A stretch of DNA of 64,000 nucleotides, taken from positions 46,994,245 to 47,058,244 of the forward strand of contig OX638372.1 in assembly GCA_951812925.1 (NCBI GenBank). Direction: 5' to 3'. The position numbers were made by a program, and so were the translations under genes. This DNA comes from Calliopum simillimum (Eukaryota; Arthropoda; Insecta; Diptera; Lauxaniidae). Below the pieces are notes generated by a model. It made no database searches and was not told where the DNA came from. It was given only the letters and a program-made list of their open reading frames with translations. Positions within the stretch are counted from its first letter, which is position 1. Each line of letters starts with the position of its first letter. Positions 12,746-23,189 of the stretch are shown one piece after another.

Positions 12746-13626
12746 CAGAGTCCGCCATCTAACGTTTTTTTTTTTTTCAACTAGTGCTTATTTCGTGAAT
12801 GGTAACACTTAGCTCATGTCTGATTCGACAGATAATTAGTTTTATCCTTCCGCTGAACGAATATGGTTGTGTATACGCTTGATCAACGCTGGGCTAAGTG
12901 GGCCTGCGATCGACTTACAGAAGATACCGATTTTGCCAAAAAAATCATCTTTTCAGATGAAGCTCATTTTGATCTTGGCGGGGTTGTAAACAAGCAAAAT
13001 TGTCACATTTGGGGCTCAGAAAACCCGCACGCATACATTGAAAAGCCGCTGCACCCAAAACGAGTCACTGTTTGGTGCGGATTTTGGTCCAGAGGCATAA
13101 TGGGGCCATTTTTCTTCGAAAATGAGCAAGGAGTGGCCGTTACAGTCAATCGTTATCGGGCCATGTTGAACGAATTTTTGTTCACAAAAATTGAAGAGGA
13201 GGATATTGGCAACATTTGGTTTCAACAGGACGGCGCTACGTGCCACACAGCCGAAGCTACACTCGATGTTTTGCGCCCTGTTTTTGAAGATCGCATTATC
13301 AGCCGCAGAGCTGATGTCGTTTGTGGGGTGCCCTCAAAGATAAGTGTTACGCCGACAAGCCAGAGACAATTGACGCTTTAAAGGATAATATTCGTGAAGC
13401 CATTAGTGAAATACAGCTGCACACAATCGATAATGTGCTTAAAAATTGGACCGATCGTGTAGGCTACTGCATGGCCAGCCGAGGCAGCCATTTGAATGAA
13501 ATTGTTTTCCATTACTAACCGAAAAGATTGTACTTTCAAATAAAAAAAGAAATTTGAGAAAATATCCAGTAGTTTTTTTTTTTTATAGAATTCTCAAAAA
13601 AAAAAAAAGTTATTTGGCGGACCCTG
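12746..13626 (+). mobile_element. deleted rosa-type mariner, TA-flanked
   Basis: Left end CAGAGTCCGCCATCTAACG and reverse complement of the right end CAGGGTCCGCCAAATAACT, each running into a T-tract and each flanked by TA (12744-12745, 13627-13628). It contains the transposase remnant described separately. At 881 bp it is shorter than the 1257-bp copy at 27164-28420. Confidence 0.8.
12863..13518 (+). pseudogene. broken mariner transposase (rosa/DD41D-like)
   Basis: The first frame (12863-13315) carries the central DDE region: IIFSDEAHFD with the first catalytic Asp and IWFQQDGATCHTAEA with the second. After IISRRADV the frame shifts, and the C-terminal part continues in another frame at 13316-13518 from WGALKDKCYADKPE to EIVFHY. 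The segment normally lying between them, with the third catalytic Asp, is missing, and the N-terminal DNA-binding half is also absent. It resembles the intact copy at 27274-28314 in order and wording but is clearly a different lineage (different termini). It cannot encode an active enzyme. Confidence 0.85.
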
Positions 13627-14775
13627 TATAATGTTTAAAATACTTAGAATCGTACAAACTACACGTGTGAATTTTTTTAGAGTTTTTGGAATTTTTTTTT
13701 TTTTTTTCATTTTCCAAAACCAATTTTTGAAAAGCTAAAAAAGGTCTGAAAAAATTTATCAAATACTTTGATTCTTTGAACGATTCTAAGTATTTTAAGC
13801 CTTATATATTTTATTCGTAAGAGCCTTCCTTTTGAGTAAACGAATGCTTTTCCGACCACACAATTGAAAAACATAAATAAATCGACTTTTGGAACCGGAT
13901 ATTATCTATACTACCTGCACAAAAAATTTTGAAATTTTTAACGCAGCATTTTTTGCAAAAATATAGTCTTTAGTTTTAAGCAGCTTTGGGAATCCCTTCT
14001 GAGAAGAAAAAAAAGTTATGCGCAAAAAACATTTTATTGTACCTGTTTATTTTTTCCAAAAAAAAACGAATAGTCCTACTTCTTTCTAAAATATTATCCG
14101 ATTTTACTTTCAAATTGTTTGCAATTAAATAAGTAAATAGTATAGTAAAGATAATAAAAGTGTATTTGTATAAACTATTGTCCAAAAAATCGTGTTTTAT
14201 TTGGCTTTAATATGAAAAGTTGTAAAAACTACTGTAAAAATGAATGAATATGATATATTTGTAACTCTAAAGCTAGAGCTAGGGGGGGCAGCTGCCCCCC
14301 TGCCCCCCCCTTGCGTACGCCCATGCTTCTGAAGATTTTGTGAGTGTGATAAAGCGAAGTGAAATATTGCAAAGAGTGAGTGAGTGTGATGTACTTTTAT
14401 GCAGTATTTGCGTTAAGTTTTCCGATTTTATATCGAGTTTGTTTAAAATTTTTCGCCACGAGAATTTTGCCAGTCACTTAAGGGATGGCTGCCGTTACCG
14501 GTTGTGGGCCACCATGTTTCTTGCATGAAAATTATTGCAAATCAATGTTCCTCGCACCAATTTGCAGCCAATTCGATCAAATGCAACGGTGGCTGCGATC
14601 GGCTAGTGCATTTGAAATGCGCTGCTATAAAAAAGAGCTAGTATACATGCAAAAATTGCGAATCTGATGATTTGAAAAAGCCACATCTTCTTGATGTTTT
14701 TTCGCCACTAGAGGCTTCATTGATAAATAAATTTTGATAATACATATTTCTTTACTGGTTTTTTTTCATAATTTA

Positions 14776-16090
14776 ATGATGTATGACTCAAGATGGGATT
14801 CGGTCGCTAAATGAGAGTTTTTGGCCTTTGAACGCCCGCGGCAGGCAAATTTCTTTGTTTAATCAAGAGGAATGCATCTTACGAAAAAAGTGTACTTGGT
14901 ATAAAATGCTTAGAATCGTGAAAGAAATACGTGTACAATTTTTTTAAAATTTTTTTAAACTTTTTTTTTTTTGAAAAATTTAAAAAATTTTTTTTTCAAA
15001 AATTACACAGGTTTACAAAAAAAAAAAAAAAATGTCATGGCGTTTTGACCAGACTATGTGTTTCCTAGGGACTTTGACGTCCTGAATCCGAATCCCGGGT
15101 CCGTTTTTTCCAGAACGTCTGAGAAAAAAGATTTCAAGGTCATATGGAGGTCAAAATAGGGTTCATGTGTCGTTTAGTGGTAAATTCGCTAAAATTCTGA
15201 AACAAATTTTTAATCATTGAACTCTTAGGTCTTAAAAAGAATATGTGATCAAAAAGGGTATCTCGGACCTAGTTTCGGAGATATAGCCATCGGAAGATCA
15301 GAATATATATCTACTATGAAAACCGCTATAAGTTGGGAACCCCTGAATGGATTTAGAAAATATTGGTGTCATATGAAAGGTATTTTATTGTTGTTGTTAT
15401 TGTTTTGTTGTTGTTTTTGTTTTTGTTGTTGTTGGTGTTGTTGATTTATTTTTGTTGTAAAATTTCACAAAATTTTAAAAAAGCTCATATCTCAAAAACT
15501 ATGAATGCAACTGAAAATATACTCAAAACATTTTTATAGACTGTCAAAATACCTTTCATATGACATCAATATTTTACAAATCCATTCAGGGGTTCGCAAC
15601 TAATAGCGGTTTTCATAGAAGATATATCCGGATCTTCCGATGGCTATATCTCCGAAACTAGGTCCGAGATACCCTTTTTGATCACATATTCTTTTAAAGA
15701 ACTAAGAACTCAATGACATAAATTAGTTTCAGAATTTTAGCGAATTTATCACTAAACGACACATGACCTCCATATGACCTTGAAATATTTTTTCTCAGAC
15801 GTTCTGGAAAAAAACGGACCCGGGATTCGGATTCAGGACGTCAAAGTCCCTAGGAAACACATAGTCTGGTCAAAATGCCATGACATTTTTTTTTTTTGTA
15901 AGCCTGTGTTATTCAAAGAAAAAAAAATTTTTTTTTAACTTTCCAAAAATTTTACACGTATTTCTTGGACGATTCTAAGCATTTTATGCATAGTATACTT
16001 TTTTCTTAAGATGGCTTTTGCCTGCCGAGGGCGTTCAAAAGACAAAAACTCTCATCTAGCGACCGAATCCCATCTTGAGTCATACATCAT
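14776..16090. mobile_element. foldback element with arms of about 0.55-0.6 kb
   Basis: The left arm starts ATGATGTATGACTCAAGATG and the right arm ends with its reverse complement CATCTTGAGTCATACATCAT. The arms match along their length: GATTCGGTCGCTAAATGAGA with TCTCATCTAGCGACCGAATC, TCCTAGGGACTTTGACGTCC with GGACGTCAAAGTCCCTAGGA, and GAAAACCGCTATAA with TTAGTAGCGG-type partners nearer the centre. The loop (about 15385-15540) holds a TTG/TTGTT-rich microsatellite. No open frame is supported. The outer arm parts include the dispersed ACGATTCTAAGCATTTT hairpin family. Confidence 0.8.
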
Positions 16091-18788
16091 TTTAAGACTT
16101 CCAAATTGTGCTTTATTTTAAAGTACTTCTAAAAAAATGAAAGGGGTTTTTTTTTTAAAAAAATTCAAAAGTATTTTTAAGTCTAAGAGATTTTGGTGAA
16201 AATAAATTTTTTTCACCAAGTAATATTTTTTGATAAAAAGAACGCTTAAATCTGAATGGGACCAGTTTCTTAGATATATCAGTTTACAAACTTTGGTGTA
16301 AGCTATAAATTTTTGAAAAAAAACACCCTTTTCATGAAAATGACAAAAACGCCAACCTCCTGTATTTTAACAACAAATGGTACTTTAAAAAAAAAAAAAA
16401 AAAAATTCATCTGGTACACTTGGCGTGTTTTGCTTCATATACTAAAAAGGCACTTAAGTAAAACTTAAATTACTGAATATTGCGACGTGCTGGAATTTTT
16501 TCATTATTTTTCTCGTAATCAGGACACTTAAATCTCTAGAAATCGTTTTTTAAAATTCAGAGAGGAAAACCCATGCGAGACTGTGTAATCTGCAATATCT
16601 GAAAATCAAAAAATTTTCAATCTTTAATATCTTCAAACGGTAAAAAGTGGAATACATAATCTTTGAATCTACACGACACACTTAACACGACCCTTTTTGT
16701 AAGTTCTATAATTACCTTTTTTTATTCATGACAAATTTCACGCAATCAACAATGATCCTTTTTTAGTGTATTCATTAGCAAAGTTTTTTTAAGCAGGGTT
16801 CTATATAAATAAGTTAGTTACTCAATAACCTTTATTTGACATTCGTTGTGGTAGGAATATTTTTGTATTTCCCTTCCATAACAATTTACTGAAAAAAAAA
16901 AAACTTCCTGATGGAAAAGATGTCAAGTAGAAAGACAAAAAAAGAAAAAGCTTTTAATATTTTCATATTTTCATGCTGTGAAAATTCACATGATAAACAT
17001 CCAAAAAGTTGTGAAATGTTGCGCGACATAATAACAACGAAAATGGAATCAAAAACAGCCATCATCATTATCATCATCGTTATCGTCATCATCTTTAAAT
17101 GTGATAGCAGCAGCAGCAGCAACATTGGCTTTGACAGGTGAGATGTTCGTTCACGGAGGTTATCGATTGTTTGCTGCTGTGATTGAAATTTCGTTGTAAT
17201 TTATTTTGGAAGTGTTGATTTATTTAACTTTTATGGCTTTTGTTTATTTTTTATCAATTTCCATTTAAAGCGCCGTGAAAAGCTTTGTCTGTTTTTAACA
17301 TGAAGTAATGTATTTACTTTTCGAATATTTTGCTATGATTGAGTGTCAATTTTCATATTTTTACAAAATTTAGTCAAATGCAATTTATCTAGATTGCTTT
17401 TTAAGAGCTCCACAGCTGGCTTGTAATGTACTTAATCAAAAACACGAATAATAATTTTTATCTCTTTAAATAAATTTATTTGACTTATTACACTGTCCGC
17501 TACGGCTTTGCACATATGAAAAATTCAATATTTTTCTGAAAATAGAGGTCGTTTTTCTACAATAGGGAAGGATTCTAAGTTATCCTTGCTTCATATTGTA
17601 AACATCATTGTTTTGAGACGTATTTTAAATTATATAACACATGTGTATGAAAACTGATGAAAGCTATGTTTGTCAATAGATTCGAATAGCCACAATTTTC
17701 CTAATCAAGCCGTGCATTTAACTTTTTTCAATTGGATCCTTATATTCCAAGACACTAAAGTAAGAGTATCTCTCAATTCCAGAAATAGGATAAATGATTT
17801 AACGATTATAAAATTTAACACGTTAAAATTCGAAAACTAGTGCGCGTAAGCAGTACCATCGAATCGCTCAAGCGATAAAACGTGAAAGTATAACATATCT
17901 GTTTACTCTCATTTTTTTATCGAACAGGGTATTGTACTTATGTTCTGCCCTGTTCTACCAAATTTCATCATATCTTGTATAATTTGCGAGATATAAAGTG
18001 TTAAAATGTATAGTCGTTAAATCATTAATTCTTTATATGGAATTGTGAGATGCCCTTACTTTAAGGGCTAATAACTCGGAAAATAAGTATCTTATTGAAA
18101 AAAAAAAAATTATTATTATTATATTTTATTATTGTAAATATAATTTAAATTTTATATTTGAGTCTGTAGGCATGCGGAAAAACTCTACTGGATTGGTATT
18201 TGCTTGGTCGGGGACCAAAATTTATAGCTTTCGCTAAATATCAAATATTAAAAATTTAAAGCGATACCTTTTTGAGTACATATACCATACACCTGACCAC
18301 GATCTGGTGTTAGTTATCCCAAGGCGAACTCCGTTGATGGGCTGCATTAGCGTTGACCAATTCGGATGATGGTGACACTGTTCCTTTAGATGACCATGGG
18401 TCAATCCTGCGGACTATGAGTCGCTATAGATTTCCGTGAATCTGTTACTGCTAAGATGCCCCTTTGAAGGGAAGCGATGTGAATGTGAATTGCTTTTTAA
18501 GCAACGAATAGTTCTTCCGCGACAATAATGACAACTCAAAACTTTGAATTGAATTTAGTTTTTATTCAACAGAACTTAGGATAATTATGTAAAAACTACT
18601 TAAAATGTACGATGTAAAAAAGCAGCCGTTGTTTGCGCTGTGGGTATAATCGAACGAGTGATCATATTTTCAACTTGAACTTTAGACTTTCTAAAGTGTC
18701 AAGTTGAGAATTTACATTCAGCAATTGTCGGCCGTTTATTCTACATAAGGGAAGCGAGACGGCAACATTCGTTAGGGTTAAAAAAGTA
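16091..18788. other. non-coding stretch with microsatellites
   Basis: Contains a poly-A near 16385-16405, an ATC-type microsatellite near 17060-17095 and a short CAG run near 17106-17120. A somewhat GC-richer island at 18290-18500 reads like degenerate transposon sequence, but I could not assign it. A small hairpin built on CAACTTGAACTTTAGA lies near 18674-18712. No gene is supported. Confidence 0.4.
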
Positions 18789-19864
18789 TATACCAGCGTT
18801 GCCAGGGCTTTTTTGAAAAAGTTAAATTTTTGCTGCTAAAAAGATACATTTTTTGATAAAAAGTTACATTTAGATTAATTTTTTCTAAATAAATGGCACA
18901 ATTTTCAATTGCATAGCTTTTCTACTACAAAAAATTTCGCCGAAATTTGTTCATGATGTATTTTATTATGCAGTGACTTTTCAAAAAGTCTATAACAACA
19001 ATTCCAAATAATTCCAATGCATAGCTGAGCTTCCATTTGAGCTTATCACCTTAACCTACTATTACTATATTTCATTGTCCATGAGAAATTTCAATAAAAT
19101 AATACTACGTTTCTACCGCAAATTTTAAGAGGTGATTTACGGCTGTTTCGAGATTTAGTTTATAACGTGATCTACCATACAAAAATTAAATCTATTTCTG
19201 TCGTGATTTATTTTAAATCTGCGTATAAATCTCATCCGGGCTACAAATTTTTGCGATTTTCGATGAAATGGCAACCATTTACTTGGACAATTGGCATTAA
19301 ATGTGATTAAAAACAAAACAAATCGAAGATACATATTAAGAAGAAAAGGAAATCCAACATTCGTACATATCAATATATGAACATTATTAAATCTCTTTCG
19401 GTCGTTGGAAACGGATAGGTATTAACGACTAGATTTATAAATCACATCACAGCTAAATTTCCGGCGAAAACTTAGTATAAAGCTCACACGATTCGGTGCC
19501 TGGTACAAGGTTTGAATAGCAAAAAGCTAAGGGAGATCGTAATCACTGCCACATTATGTTTTCCTAATGTTTCTTATTTGTATAGTTAATATTTATGGCA
19601 GTGCCATACCGAAATTTCATTTTTTCAGTGCAACAAAATTTTAACAAAAAAAACGTTAATGGGGGTTATAGAGAATACACGGTAGTTTGAGAAAATTCTC
19701 CGGTAATCTAGATTCACGATAACCCACAATATAAATTGTGTAATGTGAAAAACCTAAAGAGTTACGAAAATTGACCAAAATACAAATTTTACTTAAAAGT
19801 TACGTGAGAGGCCAAAAAGTTACGCAAAATGTATAAAATGTAACCAACTGGCAACGCTGGTATA
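18789..19864. mobile_element. TIR element with TATACCAGCGTTGCCAG termini
   Basis: Left end TATACCAGCGTTGCCAGGGC; reverse complement of the right end TATACCAGCGTTGCCAGTTG. TA occurs on both sides (87-88 of that line and 19865-19866). Subterminal AAAAAGTTACATTT-type words occur in both orientations. An inner block at about 19080-19490 is a separate repeat also found at 62935-63295 and partly at 48900-49050. No transposase frame is visible. Confidence 0.65.
19080..19490 (+). repeat. nested dispersed element (ATTTACGGCTGTTTCGAG family)
   Basis: Shares GATTTACGGCTGTTTCGAGA, GTATAAATCTCA, GGCAACC, AAGAAGAAAAGGAA and TCACAGCTAAAT with 62935-63295. The outer words ATAATACTACGTTTC and, in the second copy, the inverted GAAACGTAGCATTAT suggest a terminal inverted repeat. 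A partial minus-strand copy lies at 48900-49050. Confidence 0.55.
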
Positions 19865-19950
19865 TACATACTTATTCAAAGTTTAGACAGCAGACTGTAA
19901 CGAATAGTTAGAGATCATGCGGGTGGACAGTGTTGTCGTTCGACAAAGAA

Positions 19951-20406
19951 TCACATTGCAATTTGGGAGTTAAAGTTTAAGCGATTCCCCGCGTAAACAG
20001 TATTTTTAAAAAAGGAAAATCGGGTAGAACGCAATATGGAGCATTGATTAAGGATATGGGTGACTGTCAAGGAGGAGTTTACAGCAAAACTGGCATAAGA
20101 GTTGTGGTTCTTTTTTAAATGTGTAGATGTGTAAGGCTGGTGTGGCCAAGTCGTAGCCGTACGAAACACGTGTTCATTGTTGTGGTGGTGTAGTGGGGAG
20201 ATGAATGGCCTGTCGTTTTGTATTGACGGTTCCAATAAGGTTCTGACGGTTATCTTTTCAATTGCATTTTTTGAAAAACTCATAAAAGTTTGAAGTGGTG
20301 CATTTACAGCTGCTTTGGCGGCTTGATCGGCATGTTCATTTCCTGCAATTTCTAAATGACCAGGAATCCACATCAGCTTCACCTTTCTTTTCATTTCAAT
20401 TAAATA
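19951..20406 (-). pseudogene. LINE RNase H domain relic, downstream part
   Basis: On the minus strand the open frame begins at 20394 and reads KLMWIPGHLEIAGNEHADQA, the conserved end of the ribonuclease H domain found in I/LOA/R1-type non-LTR retrotransposons. Further on, CSILRSTRFSFF with preceding THILNQC is like the Cys/His tail that follows. The frame carries no start of its own; its upstream part lies at 21288-21489 beyond an inserted element. A dead fragment. Confidence 0.7.
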
Positions 20407-21287
20407 GGGGAAAGTGGGGAATCGTGGGCCATGGGGAATCGTGAGCCACCGCCACCTTTTGGCAGTATGTCGAGATAAATAGTTAAATGCAACTGTAATC
20501 GTTTTCTCTTAGCCTCAACTTATTTTTACATTGGTTGTTGACAAACGTACGCGTTTTATTTGCTTTGTACAATACTCGCCCAAAAAAAAGTATCTGCAAA
20601 ACTTTTTTTGCGTTTTTGATTTCCATCATTCTTGGACGAATTGCTACGACAAAACACAGGTAAATATGTTTTTTATTATCGTTAGACCTTTGCCTTGCAA
20701 CATGCAAAAGTAATTTTGCATGACACTTCAACAAGTCAATTACACGCCGTTGTTTTGCAAAAAGTAGCTTGTGGGGAATCGTGAGCCACTTCGTGGGCCA
20801 CCCGTGTTTTGACAATTTTCGTATCAATACACATTTGTATGTTGTGTTTATCATGTTTTGTGCAAAATGGAGGCTGTGAATCAATAAATAAAACAATAAA
20901 TACATATTTTGTATCAAATTTTCCTATTTCCCAAATTGCGTATATGATTGATCGTGCATAACCCTTCTTCTTCATTTTGTCGATTAAAATAACTTTACTT
21001 GTCATTTCAACTAATTCAATAAAGTTTTGCATCATAATTGTTTGATTTTTACTTAATTACGGCGGTGGCCCACGATTCCCCACCATTTTTGAAAATTGCA
21101 AAAACACTAATTTTTTTCAAACCACGAAAAGTCGGAAAAATCAAAAGAATTGTTAGAAAGTGTAATAGTCAAAAGTTACCTAACTTCATGTAGAATAACA
21201 TACCATATTACAATTTGCGAAATTTTTTATTTTTTTTGAAGATATTTAACAAAATAAAAACGTGGCCCACGATTCCCCACCTTCCCC
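20407..21287. mobile_element. TA-flanked element, copy 1 (GGGGAATCGTGGGCCA words)
   Basis: Flanked by TA (20405-20406, 21288-21289). Left end GGGGAAAGTGGGGAATCGTG; reverse complement of the right end GGGGAAGGTGGGGAATCGTG. The left end carries two 17-bp units GGGGAATCGTGGGCCAT. The same word recurs inside (near 20773 and 20800) and at both ends. An internal minus frame of 99 codons (21035-20736) is kept open in copy 2 with only a few changed residues. Its start, up to KVILIDKMKKKGYARSIIYA, faintly recalls a helix-turn-helix, but I do not assign a function. The element interrupts a LINE RNase H domain. Confidence 0.82.
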
Positions 21288-21489
21288 TAGTCTTTAATAA
21301 TGGAGATAGGTTCACAGTTATTGTTTGTGTTCCTTGTAGCTTCAAACATAGAGAGACTGTCCGTACAAATTACAAATTTTCCCTTGGTATTTTTGACTAT
21401 TTGTAGGCATGAAAACGCAACTCCATCATCATTTTTCGATCCAGTTCCTGGACTTGAAGGTGTTGATTACGAAATTACAGTTGGCTGAA
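21288..21489 (-). pseudogene. LINE RNase H domain relic, upstream part
   Basis: On the minus strand 21489 to 21290 reads GKFVICTDSLSMFEATRN and then CEPISIIKD, which is the middle of an RNase H domain (the TDS motif includes a catalytic Asp). It leads directly into the part at 20406-19951 once the inserted element and one TA are ignored, with one base missing at the junction. Beyond 21489 the sequence no longer reads as LINE. Confidence 0.65.
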
Positions 21490-21599
21490 TTTTTTTTTAT
21501 TTTTTAAAAAAATTTATGAAATTGAGTTTTCAGCTGTTAAGCTCACGTTGTCAGCAAAATGCTAAGTTTACTTAAAACCAAGGCATCTACGAAAAATTT

Positions 21600-22160
21600 T
21601 TATGATGTAAAATGCTTAGAATCCTTTAACGAATTGGTGTGATTTTTTTCAGAATTTTTTTTATATATTATTTTTTTCACCAAGTTTTCAAAAATTATAA
21701 AATAGCTCAAAAAATTCTAAAAAAATTCACACGTACTCTTCTGATAATTTCAAGCATTTTTTGCCATACACACTTTTTTCGTAAGTTCTCTTGCTTTTGA
21801 GTAATAAATCGTTTTTCCGACCTCGTATTGAAAAACGAAAAAAAATCGATTTTAGGAACCGAATATTATCTATACCCCAAAAAAAAATTTTGAAACGCCA
21901 AAATTTTTGTAAGAACATATTCTTTATTTCTAAAGCACTATTGGCTATCCATTTCCCAATGAAAAAAAAAAAAGTTATGACCAAAAAACATTTCTTTTTA
22001 GCCAAAATATGCCTTCAGTAGAATCAAAAGTGCTCTATTGGCTTTTCTCAGAATGCAAAAAAAAAACGATGCAAATATCGTTTTTAAGACTCCCTCTAAC
22101 TTTTGAGTCGGTTTCGGGATAAATCTAAATTGCGACCCGATCTATTGTACAATCGCTGAC
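21600..22160. repeat. dispersed repeat containing the hairpin family, with inverted partner at 59690-59945
   Basis: 21605-21790 is the palindromic ATGCTTAGAATC...GATAATTTCAAGCATTTTTT block. 21800-21900 (TTTTTCCGACC, GGAACCGAATATTATCTATA) is shared with 13850-13930. 21955-22155 (AAGTGCTCTATTGGC, CTTTTGAGTCGGTTTCGGGA, CGACCCGATC) recurs inverted at 59690-59945. So one longer element, here diverged, is represented in three places. Confidence 0.55.
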
Positions 22161-22214
22161 TATAAACCTGTTCATAGCGAACCAGATCAAGCCACACAAT
22201 AAGCGATATACTTA

Positions 22215-22330
22215 ATAAGTATTACTTATGTATGTATTCTCTATAATTTCTAGAAGAAGCCACGATGTCACGATCGTTTGCGATGACGATTTTCCCCAAT
22301 CTTAGATAAATGAACTGGAATACATATTGA
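22215..22330 (-). mobile_element. second, diverged 3' tail of the RTE-like LINE
   Basis: On the minus strand this reads GATCGTGACATCGTGGCTTC, then TCTAGAAATTATAGAGAATA and CATACATAAG. It lines up with the last codons and tail of the LINE at 22345-22440 (GATCGTGACAAATGGAGAGA, GAGAATACATACATAC). It lies directly next to that copy in the same orientation. Confidence 0.5.
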
Positions 22331-22389
22331 GTTCATTAGATGAGGAAGTTCAAGGATGAGTAAAGTATGTATGTATTCTCCTTTAACTC

Positions 22390-23187
22390 CTAGGAGGAGC
22401 ATAGGGCCAATATGAAATCTCTCCATTTGTCACGATCCCTTGCGATGACTTTGATCTCTTGCCACGATTTTCCCGATTCTTGGATTTCCTTTTCCAACGA
22501 CCTTTTCCAGTTGGTTTTGGGTCTACCACGTCCTCTACTGCCTTGTGGATTCCACTCAAGGGCCTGGCGACAAACTTCGCTGTGTGGTTTCCGGAGAGTG
22601 TGACCAATCCATCCCCATTTGCGCAGCTTGATCTCGTTTGCTATAGTCTTCTGTTTGCATTTTTGATGTAGCTCGGCATTTGATATAGTGCGAGGCCACC
22701 AAACCTTTAATATACGCCTTAAGCATTTGTTGACGAATACTTGCAGCTTGTTTGTTAGTTGTTCAGTAACAAGCCATGTTTCGCACCCATATAACAAAAC
22801 CGATTTCACATTCGAATCAAAAATGCGCACTCTCGTTTTGGTGGATATAACGGATGAAGACCATATTTTGTTCAGTTGAGCAAACGCGCCTTTTGCTTTT
22901 GCTATTCTTGAGTTGATATCCTCTTTTGCTCCACCATCCATGGAGATAATGCTGCCTAGATACGTGAAGCTATCGACGTTTCCGATGTCATCACTGCCAG
23001 CTTTAAACGTCATGTCATTGCTTGCGTTTAGCTTCATGCTTTTAGTCTTGGATACGTTGATTTTTAGGCCGGCCTTTTGTGATTCCAAGACAAGGTCTTC
23101 AATTTTGCTTTGCATATCTGAATGTTTGGACGATAAGAGGCAGATGTCGTCAGCGTAGTCGAGATCTTCCAGATGTTCGGTAAAGTT
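22390..23187 (-). pseudogene. 5'-truncated RTE-like LINE, C-terminal part of reverse transcriptase
   Basis: The frame is open on the minus strand from about 23187 to a stop at 22390 and starts with LDYADDICLLSSKHSDMQ, which holds the catalytic Y-A-D-D box of reverse transcriptase. It continues with KINVSKTKSMKLN, FTYLGSIIS and VLLYGCETWLV, the usual order of the thumb and connecting region in RTE and related LINEs. It ends with the GRGRPKTNWKRSLEKE-type tail and DRDKWRDFILALCSS just before the stop. No endonuclease or RT fingers are present: the homology stops near 23190, as expected from 5' truncation. The uninterrupted 260-odd codons suggest a fairly young copy. A short tail (GAGTTAAAGGAGAATACATA) follows the stop. 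Clade is by resemblance only. Confidence 0.8.
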
Positions 23188-23189
23188 CC

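Larger units (their letters stand above)
12066..14325. mobile_element. hAT-like non-autonomous element with nested mariner
   Basis: Left end CAAGGGCGTACGCAGGATTT; reverse complement of the right end CATGGGCGTACGCAAGG. Both are followed by a long G or C run (12099-12111 and 14282-14310). The flanks repeat TTCTGAA at 12059-12065 and 14327-14333, an apparent 7-8 bp target duplication. CA-GGGCG termini with an 8-bp duplication fit hAT elements. No transposase frame is visible. Part of the interior (13631-14185) is shared with 21605-22010. A deleted mariner sits at 12746-13626. Confidence 0.6.
11862..14775 (+). mobile_element. relic of a pogo/Tigger-like element, split by a hAT-like insertion
   Basis: A TA (11860-11861) precedes GGGTAAGGTAACCGGCTGTG, followed by the words TGTGGGCCATC and TTGTGGGCCACCCC. 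These are the same kind of terminal word as the TA-flanked elements at 20407 and 24952. The body is interrupted at 12066-14325. Past the insertion, 14486-14516 repeats GTTACCGGTTGTGGGCCACC. One + frame around 14573-14740 reads IKCNGGCDRLVHLKC, then a stop, then YTCKNCESDD: a C-C-H-C-C-C pattern like the C-terminal zinc finger of pogo/Tigger transposases. No right terminus was found, and the segment ends at the foldback beginning 14776. The family call is inference. Confidence 0.5.

Noticed and set aside
18290..18500. Structured RNA gene or rRNA fragment in a GC-richer island
   Set aside because: No tRNA, rRNA or known small-RNA signature could be recognised; more likely transposon debris.
20483..21035. 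Overlapping open frames of 144 and 99 codons as two genes
   Set aside because: They lie inside the TA-flanked element. Only the 99-codon frame stays full length in copy 2 and it has no recognised domain, so I describe it with the element.
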